Origin: Paenibacillus pectinilyticus
GTDB lineage: Bacteria; Bacillota; Bacilli; Paenibacillales; NBRC-103111
Direction: 5' to 3'
Length of the DNA stretch: 64,000 nt
Assembly (NCBI RefSeq): GCF_001700435.1
Contig: NZ_LYPC01000002.1
Span: 236,614-300,613, forward strand
Position 1 is the stretch's first letter; every line of letters begins with the position of its first letter. Below are positions 58,101 through 64,000 of the stretch, piece after piece. Below the pieces are notes generated by a model that was not told the DNA's origin, searched no databases, and saw only the letters and a list, made by a program, of their open reading frames with translations. Made by a program: the position numbers and the translations under genes.

Positions 58101-58877
58101 CTAAGCCTTCGTTGGCAGCGGTAACCAGTCTAATACGGTTTGAATTTTGCGATCCCAATAGCCCCATTCGTGTGTAGCAGGCTCTTCGTCATAGGTAATT
58201 TGCAAACCTTGTGCATGGCAATAATCTCGGAAACGGATGTTATCTTCATATAAAAAATCTTCCGTGCCACAGCATTGGTAGAGTTGCGGTCTGACCTGGT
58301 TACTAGCAACCAGTTGATCTGCTAGATAGAACAAATCATTTGGACTATCTTTGATCGTAGCTGCATCGCCAAAAATTAATTGAAAATCATTCGGAAATGC
58401 CGTCGCTCTTCCAACAATATCAACCGCTCCTGACAAGCTTGCCGCAGCGGCATACTGATTGGGATGTGAAAGGGCCATCTTCAAAGCGCCATATCCCCCC
58501 ATGGAAAGTCCAGCCACATAATTCAATTCTCTTTCCTCCGCCAATGGAAAAAAGGATCTGGCTAATGCGGGCAATTCTTCACTGATGAACTGCCAGTACT
58601 TCGGACCTGACGCCATATCGGCATAGAAGCTGCGGTTCACCGCAGGCATAACAACAGCGATGCCTAACGCTGAAGCATACCTTTCAATCGAAGTTCTACG
58701 CATCCAAATGGTATGATCATCCGATAAACCATGGAGTAAAAACAGCGTCGGATGTTTACCGCCAAAAGCATGAGACGCAAGTCCAATTTGGGTAGTAGCG
58801 ACCTGAGGTAAAATGACATTCATAGAAGCTGATACACCAAGTGATTCTGAATAAAAGTGACAATCGATAAAAGCCAT
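58101..58877 (-). CDS. Esterase family protein (alpha/beta hydrolase, EstA-like)
   Basis: 258 residues. Oxyanion region [13 protein letters not shown], nucleophile S125 in GLSMGGYGA, likely aspartate in [12 protein letters not shown] and histidine in THEWGYWD. This resembles tributyrin esterase EstA and S-formylglutathione hydrolases. No signal peptide, so cytoplasmic. The natural ester is not identifiable. It lies 92 bp before yqeG. Confidence 0.9.
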   Translation of the reverse strand: MAFIDCHFYSESLGVSASMNVILPQVATTQIGLASHAFGGKHPTLFLLHGLSDDHTIWMRRTSIERYASALGIAVVMPAVNRSFYADMASGPKYWQFISEELPALARSFFPLAEERELNYVAGLSMGGYGALKMALSHPNQYAAAASLSGAVDIVGRATAFPNDFQLIFGDAATIKDSPNDLFYLADQLVASNQVRPQLYQCCGTEDFLYEDNIRFRDYCHAQGLQITYDEEPATHEWGYWDRKIQTVLDWLPLPTKA

Positions 58878-58898
58878 TAGATAGATCCCCTCTCATAG

Positions 58899-58931
58899 GA
58901 AGCCACCCTCCATAAGTCGGAGAGTGGCTTC
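58899..58931. terminator. Hairpin between the transglutaminase and esterase genes
   Basis: GAAGCCACCCTCC pairs with GGAGAGTGGCTTC (one mismatch, 7-base loop). It lies just past the transglutaminase stop. The T-run on the minus side is poor, so termination may be partial. Confidence 0.55.
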
Positions 58932-58942
58932 TCTTTCCTCAT

Positions 58943-61174
58943 TTATTTCATTTGTTCTTTGACACGCATAATTAATTGACTTGCTTGTTGATAATCAACT
59001 TCAGTTACAGCTAGCTGACTATATTTGGCTCGTTCGAACAACTCGATTAACGCGTCTAACTCTTTTTTCAACCATTTACTCTGAGCTGACCATCTAGTCG
59101 TCGCTTCTCGCACCGTTTCGTGTTCATATCTCGTATACCCTTTACGACGGCTTGCGCGAAGCATTTTCTCAAAATCAACAATAATTTTCTGATTAAAATT
59201 AACCACTTGCAGCTTTTTCCTGCGATCACGCCAATTCCTCCACGCTTCGCTTCTCATCAGGAAAAATAGCGCACCACTTACGATACCAAGAGCTGCTACA
59301 GTGCTTAGAGTCAGCCAAAGCCATGTATGGCTCGTCGTTCCCGCTGGCACGTCAGGCAATGTGCTAACATCGGTGTCTGGCGTTGGTTCTACCGGCGGCG
59401 GAGTTGCCTCAGGGAAAACATTCGGCAGCTTAAAGCCCGAAGTTGGTTCAAAAGATATCCAACCGAAGCCCTCAAAATAAACTTCAACCCATGAATGCGC
59501 ATCGGAGTTACGAACCGTATACGTTGCAGCGCCATCTAAATCAACACTAGCTCCGAACTGACCTAAAATACCCTGATTACGGATTTCATCGTTGACGGAG
59601 GACGTGCCAGAAGAGTACCCTTTCACCCAACGTGTTGGTAAACCAATGGTACGAGTGAGCACTGCCATCGCAGTTGAATAATAATCACAGTACCCTTGTT
59701 TCACTTCGAATAAAAAGCGATCAACGAAATCCTTACTTTTGGCCTTCGATTCATCCGGTGTATTCGTGTATGGAAAGTGCTCGGACAAATAAGTCTCGAT
59801 CGCCTTGGCTTTATCATAAGGATTCGTTGCATTCTTCGTGATATCCAGTGCAAGCTGTTTGACACGCTCTGGCAAATCCGTTGGCACTTCTAAATATTCC
59901 GCCCAATCTGGCTGATTCGCATAATCTGCAGTAACCTTACGCAGTTGGTCTTCTTCGAGAATCGGCTCTTGAACAACAATCGAATAATCTTTGGGATACC
60001 CGGTTCGTCCAGCGTATCGCAACTCCGATTGTCGCGGTGACCATACGATCCGTTGGATCGGATTTTCTCCTGTATTCACATCAGCGATTCTCTGAATGGC
60101 ATAGCCCCCGAATAACACAGGGAATACTTCGTCTCGATTCATCTCGACGTGTTGGGTAACTTCCTTCGTTTTCAACAACGAAATATCAAACCTAGGGTCA
60201 AGCGGTAACGGATTTGCATTTACACGATACAGCGGCAACTTCTTCTCCGTAGGTCCAAGAACCCAGCCTTTTCCATTATAAAGAGATCTGGTTTCTCCTC
60301 GAAAATAGGTGCGTTTGCTAGACTCAACCGTCATCACGGGTGTGTAATCATATCGAAACCCACCGCCTAGCGAGCTGTCATCACGGCTGTAACCAGAGGA
60401 GGCATCCGCTGTCGAAGAGGCAATACTTACACCTTTTCCTAGTAATGGAACTGTTTCTCCATGGCCTACTTTCCATGCGGTATACGGATCTGTCAGGATC
60501 GGATTCACCGTTGGTGCAAAAATGCCTGCTAAAGCAATAACGCCTACTACAATAAGAATAGGTACCGTGAATGAGGACGGGTAATCAGAAATGGTCTCCC
60601 AAACCACAGGCGCTCGTCTCTTCAATTGCGAGAAATGTCTCACAATCAAAAGAAGAAATCCGCAAAGTAAAATCATAGCGACTTGTGGCCAAAGAAAGAT
60701 CAAACTAAAGGAATCACGTACGGCGAAAAATAAAATGCTAACAAATATAAGGACAACGATTCGAAATCTCGATTGAATGGACCACATCACGAACAAGTAA
60801 ATGATCCAAGCACTTAAACTAAACCAAATATACGGCTCCAGTTGTCCTGCATTCAAGCCAATTAGGCGCAGCGCCTCTTTCCAAGTTGTGACATGAACGC
60901 CTATCCAATGGTACCCCATGCCTAAACCGTGAAAAAAAATGATGAGTACGAATTGCAAGCATGCGCGCCAGCCACTTTTCATATGAGGGATAAAATAGGT
61001 TGCCGCTAGTAAGACCAGTGTCCACGTTACATAAGAAACCGTCTCCGCCAGCCACAATCCGTCCTCTTTCATAATCCAGATGACAAATTGATACAGAAAG
61101 ATCGCAACGAGAATGGTTGAGACTCTCAGTGTCCAATCTTTCAGAAGGAGTCGCCCCCACCATGTGTTAGGCAT
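58943..61174 (-). CDS. Transglutaminase-domain membrane protein (DUF3488, DUF4129)
   Basis: 743 residues. Five to seven N-terminal membrane spans (about 15-225), then an extracellular transglutaminase core with catalytic Cys in KQGYCDYYSTAMAVLTRTIG, His in DAHSWVEVYFEG and Asp/Glu region ISFEPTSGF. A Pro/Thr linker and another span (about 625-645) precede a cytoplasmic DUF4129-like tail. Its start overlaps the DUF58 gene by 8 bp. With MoxR and DUF58 it forms a common three-gene cell-surface or protein-maturation module of unclear role. Confidence 0.92.
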   Translation of the reverse strand: MPNTWWGRLLLKDWTLRVSTILVAIFLYQFVIWIMKEDGLWLAETVSYVTWTLVLLAATYFIPHMKSGWRACLQFVLIIFFHGLGMGYHWIGVHVTTWKEALRLIGLNAGQLEPYIWFSLSAWIIYLFVMWSIQSRFRIVVLIFVSILFFAVRDSFSLIFLWPQVAMILLCGFLLLIVRHFSQLKRRAPVVWETISDYPSSFTVPILIVVGVIALAGIFAPTVNPILTDPYTAWKVGHGETVPLLGKGVSIASSTADASSGYSRDDSSLGGGFRYDYTPVMTVESSKRTYFRGETRSLYNGKGWVLGPTEKKLPLYRVNANPLPLDPRFDISLLKTKEVTQHVEMNRDEVFPVLFGGYAIQRIADVNTGENPIQRIVWSPRQSELRYAGRTGYPKDYSIVVQEPILEEDQLRKVTADYANQPDWAEYLEVPTDLPERVKQLALDITKNATNPYDKAKAIETYLSEHFPYTNTPDESKAKSKDFVDRFLFEVKQGYCDYYSTAMAVLTRTIGLPTRWVKGYSSGTSSVNDEIRNQGILGQFGASVDLDGAATYTVRNSDAHSWVEVYFEGFGWISFEPTSGFKLPNVFPEATPPPVEPTPDTDVSTLPDVPAGTTSHTWLWLTLSTVAALGIVSGALFFLMRSEAWRNWRDRRKKLQVVNFNQKIIVDFEKMLRASRRKGYTRYEHETVREATTRWSAQSKWLKKELDALIELFERAKYSQLAVTEVDYQQASQLIMRVKEQMK

Positions 61175-62453
61175 ACCGTTTCGCCCCTCCCAGAAGGTTA
61201 GGCAAGTCCGTTAATTGACCAACCTCATACCCCAAATAACCTTGTGAGCGAATGGCTTTCATATAATCATCATGAGCGGAGATCTGCTCCGCCCCTTGAG
61301 CCTGGAAGCCTTGTGTCGATTGCGCACGGATCCAAATATGGCAAGGCTTCATCTGAAGCAGTGCCATCTGCTGAAACATCTGCAGCATGCTGCTTCCTTT
61401 TTGCGGTGAAATCAGAACAACCAACGAACCAGCAGGCCATTCCTGCGAGCGTTCCTTCAAGATTTGACTCAAAGACTGATGACCATCTGCATTGACACCA
61501 ACGAGATGTTTAACGATTTCCTTATAATGCTGTTGACTATGCTTTGGCTCAAAATACGTAAATTCCTTGCCGATTGAAAGCAATCCAAGCGACATTTCAC
61601 GTCCTGTTCCGTAACGGAACAACGAAGCGGCCACAGAAACAGCCAATTCAAATTCAGCTCCATCTCGATACGCACGAGCGGTTCGATCCAGCAAAACAAT
61701 CGTTTTCGGCAGCGATTCCCGCTCGAATTCCTTCGATTTCCAGGTGCCAGTTTTGGCTGTTGCATTCCAGTGAATACGAGAAAGTCGATCGCCATATATG
61801 TATTCGCGCACGCCATTAATTTGCGTCGTTTCACGGTGAGCGCTCGTCGCTGTCGAATGATGCTGCATGCCTTTGAGCATTTGATGAAACTGTGCCCATT
61901 CGGGGATCGCGACTGTTTGCGGATACACAGTGACCGATTGTTGAAGATCTAGCCGGCCTTTGTGCTGAAAAAAGCCGAAAATATCCTCCGTTAAGCACTC
62001 CGTCGTCTCAAAACGGTAATACCCCCTGCGCAGTGGTGGCGTGCTGTAAGTGAACTCGCCCCTGCGCTTCCAGTCGGGGACGATCGAACCTTCAAAGATC
62101 GCAATATCGCCATTTTGACGAATAAGCTGATCCTTGATCATGACATAAGGAATGGGCCAGTACCCTGGGATTTGCACGTTAATCTGGATTTGAAGGGATT
62201 GCCCGGCTTCGAGTTTAGCTTCGACACCGCCATTTGTTAATTTGCGCGTACCTTGCGCACTTTTGATGCCGCTCCAATTTCCCGAAAGCAAATAGAAAGA
62301 TAAGAAGGTCATCATAATCAACAACATGGAAGCCAGTTTGCCGCCTTGGAATAAAAGGAAGAACAGACTAGCCAGGAAGCACGTAACAAGTAGCCAAAAA
62401 GCTGCCGGAAACCGGGGACGTTCCCCGAATCGTTTGAATACCGGTCGTTTCAT
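61167..62453 (-). CDS. DUF58 domain-containing protein
   Basis: 428 residues. Two N-terminal hydrophobic segments (about 18-55), a beta-rich middle, and the DUF58 core YGDRLSRIHWNATAKTGTW followed by VLLDRTARA, a von Willebrand A-like metal-site start. The ATG at 62453 is chosen (GGAG upstream). The ATG at 62531 lies inside the MoxR gene. It is 4 bp from the MoxR stop and overlaps the transglutaminase gene. Confidence 0.92.
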   Translation of the reverse strand: MKRPVFKRFGERPRFPAAFWLLVTCFLASLFFLLFQGGKLASMLLIMMTFLSFYLLSGNWSGIKSAQGTRKLTNGGVEAKLEAGQSLQIQINVQIPGYWPIPYVMIKDQLIRQNGDIAIFEGSIVPDWKRRGEFTYSTPPLRRGYYRFETTECLTEDIFGFFQHKGRLDLQQSVTVYPQTVAIPEWAQFHQMLKGMQHHSTATSAHRETTQINGVREYIYGDRLSRIHWNATAKTGTWKSKEFERESLPKTIVLLDRTARAYRDGAEFELAVSVAASLFRYGTGREMSLGLLSIGKEFTYFEPKHSQQHYKEIVKHLVGVNADGHQSLSQILKERSQEWPAGSLVVLISPQKGSSMLQMFQQMALLQMKPCHIWIRAQSTQGFQAQGAEQISAHDDYMKAIRSQGYLGYEVGQLTDLPNLLGGAKRYA

Positions 62454-62457
62454 AGGC

Positions 62458-63417
62458 TCACTTCTCCAATCTGACCGGAACGCGTACTTGCTCAAAAATC
62501 GTATGGAGTACAGAAGCAATCGTGATGCCATCCATGCGCGCTTCCATTTGAAGGATCATCCGATGACCCAGTACAAAAGGAGCCAAATATTTAATATCAT
62601 CCGGGATGACATAATCACGCCCATTTAAGAAGGCATAAGCTTTGGACGCCATAACTAGCGAAAGGGTAGCCCGAGGACTCGCTCCTAGGAAAACAGCTTG
62701 ATGATCGCGCGTTTTTCTCGAAATCGTCACTAAATAATCCGCAACGGCTTCATCCATATGAACTTGGCGGACTTCTTCTTGCATTTTCAAAACCAACTGG
62801 GTATCCATGATCGCGTGAAGTGCTTCCATCGGATGTGCTTTGCTTTGGGAAGCAATCATCAATTTCTCTGCGGCTTCACTCGGGTAGCCTAAGCTAAGCT
62901 TGATCATGAAGCGATCCAACTGGGCTTCCGGCAGCGTATACGTGCCTTCGAAATCGATCGGATTCTGCGTCGCCAGCATCAGGAACGGAGAAGGTAATTC
63001 GTGTAAATCACCGTCAACCGTGATGGACTGCTCTTCCATGGCTTCCAACAGGGCTGATTGTGTTTTGGTCGTGGCGCGATTGATTTCATCAACCAGCAAA
63101 ATATTCGTCATAATCGGTCCAGAACGGAACAGAAACTTCTCTTCTTTGGGATGATATATAGAAACGCCAGTTATATCCGTTGGCAATAAGTCCGGATTAC
63201 ATTGTATACGTCGAAATTGACCATTAATGGAACGAGCAAGCGCTTTAATCAGCACCGTTTTGCCTGTTCCTGGGACATCCTCAAGCAAAACATGACCGCC
63301 GGCCAACATCGCAGTAAGCAACAATTCAATTTCAGAGCTTTTGCCAAGAATACACGATTCTAAATTTGCTTTCAGCCGAGCTAGTACTTCTACATGATGT
63401 TGAGTGGCAGTTTCCAT
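62458..63417 (-). CDS. MoxR-family AAA ATPase
   Basis: 319 residues. Walker A DVPGTGKT (47-54), Walker B ILLVDEINRA, sensor 1 LATQNPIDFEGTYTLPEAQLDRF, arginine finger region, and lid domain with GASPRATLSLVMASKAYA. A chaperone-like ATPase thought to act on proteins with VWA/DUF58 domains, one of which is encoded next. The ATG at 63417 follows GGAGG inside the shared repeat element (63426-63463). Confidence 0.95.
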   Translation of the reverse strand: METATQHHVEVLARLKANLESCILGKSSEIELLLTAMLAGGHVLLEDVPGTGKTVLIKALARSINGQFRRIQCNPDLLPTDITGVSIYHPKEEKFLFRSGPIMTNILLVDEINRATTKTQSALLEAMEEQSITVDGDLHELPSPFLMLATQNPIDFEGTYTLPEAQLDRFMIKLSLGYPSEAAEKLMIASQSKAHPMEALHAIMDTQLVLKMQEEVRQVHMDEAVADYLVTISRKTRDHQAVFLGASPRATLSLVMASKAYAFLNGRDYVIPDDIKYLAPFVLGHRMILQMEARMDGITIASVLHTIFEQVRVPVRLEK

Positions 63418-63433
63418 GTGTTGATCCTCCTTA

Positions 63434-63526
63434 GAGTTTTCGTAGAAAACTTTCTTCGTAAGCGTGTACTGAGTTTTGCTTGCAAAACTTTCTTCGTAAG
63501 CCTTGCTGAGTTTTCGTAGAAAAGTT
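63434..63526. repeat. 37-bp tandem repeat, two and a half units
   Basis: Unit 1 (63434-63470) and unit 2 (63471-63507) both start GAGTTTT and share AAAACTTTCTTCGTAAGC. A partial third (63508-63526) repeats GAGTTTTCGTAGAAAA. Each unit carries a short palindrome, CGTAG in units 1 and 3 and GCTTGC in unit 2, between TTTT and AAAA. Unit 1 overlaps the Shine-Dalgarno-linked element. Confidence 0.85.
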
Positions 63527-63740
63527 GTATACGTAAATATTACTATTTAATTGGCATTATACCTTACTTTCCGTGTAACTCAGGAATTAAAGGAAAATGT
63601 ACGTAAATCTAGTTTACAGGAAAGTTTTTCTTCCGTATACTTGTAAATCCTCTAAAGTTATTTGTTAAATTTACCCACATTTTGGATTGTAACAGTCACT
63701 CTACTGGGAGAGAAAATGCGGGACAGTTACTTGAAAGTGT

Positions 63741-63922
63741 TAGATGGAAAACATACAGTTATTTCTGGCCATTTACACCGAAAAAATCGAATAGCTGGAT
63801 TTCATGCAGGTAATTTCAACGAACTCAAGCGTATTGGTTAAAATCGCTAAAATTAGCTGTATATTTTCCATCTAGTGGGTGATTTTAGCTCGAATGTTGA
63901 TTATTAGCTGTATGTTTTCCAG
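63741..63922. repeat. Inverted and direct 15-18 bp repeats (GGAAAACATACAG family)
   Basis: TAGATGGAAAACATACAG at 63741-63758 reappears inverted at 63857-63874 (one mismatch) and shortened at 63908-63922. The last two copies are each preceded by TTAG. Three copies in 180 bases of non-coding DNA suggest a dispersed intergenic repeat. Confidence 0.8.
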
Positions 63923-63952
63923 TTAAGTTTCGAGTGCGAGGGAGTGGATAGT

Positions 63953-64000
63953 TGGGTTGGTGGGGTTGGTGGGGTTGGTGGGGTTGGTGGGGTTGGTGGG
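63953..64000 (+). repeat. G-rich 9-bp tandem array (TGGGGTTGG), runs off the edge
   Basis: One unit lacking a G (63953-63960) is followed by four perfect TGGGGTTGG units and a partial one. Each unit holds a G4 and a G2 run, so the plus strand could fold into a G-quadruplex. No open reading frame with a start is visible. Confidence 0.9.

Larger units (their letters stand above)
63418..64000. other. Repeat-rich non-coding region upstream of the MoxR gene
   Basis: I see no gene in these 583 bases on either strand. It contains the leader and 37-bp repeats of the MoxR operon (63426-63526), an AT-rich stretch (about 63540-63700), a family of inverted repeats (63741-63922) and a G-rich tandem array (63953-64000) that continues past the window. 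Confidence 0.8.

Noticed and set aside
58009..58167. N-terminal extension of YqeG
   Set aside because: It reaches into the 3' end of the esterase gene and lacks a ribosome site. The TTG at 58008 has GGAGGG at the right distance and a family-like N terminus.
63434..63526. CRISPR array
   Set aside because: The units are directly adjacent with no unique spacers, only two and a half copies are present, and no cas gene is nearby.
63953..64000. Gly/Trp or Gly/Val repeat protein
   Set aside because: No start codon or ribosome site precedes the array within the window. It reads better as a non-coding minisatellite, although a gene starting beyond the edge cannot be excluded.

Overview
The window looks like the chromosome of an endospore-forming, low-to-mid GC Bacillota bacterium, most likely Paenibacillus or a close relative. 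The evidence is the Bacillus-type order of the yqe/com/spo/dnaK supercluster (yqeG-yqeH-aroE-yhbY-nadD-yqeK-rsfS-yqeM, comEA-EB-EC with divergent comER, holA, rpsT, gpr-spoIIP-yqxA-lepA-hemW-hrcA-grpE-dnaK-dnaJ-prmA-rsmE-mtaB), the spore genes gpr and spoIIP, strong Shine-Dalgarno sites, several GTG and TTG starts, a T-box leader, a CIRCE operator and PhoP-type boxes. Nearly all genes lie on the minus strand. The exceptions are a Na/Pi cotransporter, a glycerophosphodiester phosphodiesterase, rpsT and comER. I found no tRNA, rRNA, CRISPR array, prophage or insertion sequence.

Layout from left to right. 1-11113: the double-strand-break repair operon addB-addA-sbcD-sbcC, with sbcC cut by the window edge. 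11376-18567: an RlmI-like rRNA methyltransferase, the Na/Pi transporter, deoC, and mtaB-rsmE-M50 protease-prmA. 18679-24770: an accessory stretch inserted between prmA and dnaJ. It holds a glpQ-like gene with cre-like and PhoP-like sites, a coupled pair of tiny genes behind a sigma-G-like promoter, a three-gene ABC transporter set (ATPase, FtsX-type permease with an Asp/Glu/His loop, DUF3299-like lipoprotein) and a secreted alkaline phosphatase behind a regular three-repeat PhoP box. 24860-31300: the heat-shock operon hrcA-chaperonin-grpE-dnaK-dnaJ under a perfect CIRCE. The second gene is an archaeal-like (group III) chaperonin.

31343-39533: an ArgA-like acetyltransferase, hemW, lepA, yqxA, spoIIP, gpr, divergent rpsT and holA. 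39742-43841: an ECF sigma/anti-sigma pair with a likely autoregulated promoter, and a chemotaxis receptor. 44022-49039: the late competence genes. 49067-51850: leuS with its T-box leader. 51920-58877: ribosome assembly, NAD and shikimate genes (yqeM, cvfB, rsfS, yqeK, nadD, yhbY, aroE, yqeH, yqeG) and an esterase. 58943-63417: a MoxR ATPase, DUF58 and transglutaminase operon. 63418-64000: non-coding, rich in repeats.

The points most worth following are the archaeal-like chaperonin inside the hrcA/dnaK operon, the possible Gram-positive version of the zinc-responsive ABC/DUF3299 system, a 38-39 bp repeat that carries the Shine-Dalgarno site of two unrelated genes 52 kb apart, the PhoP-box genes, and a G-rich 9-bp tandem array running off the right edge. 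All calls come from reading the sequence; no database search was run.
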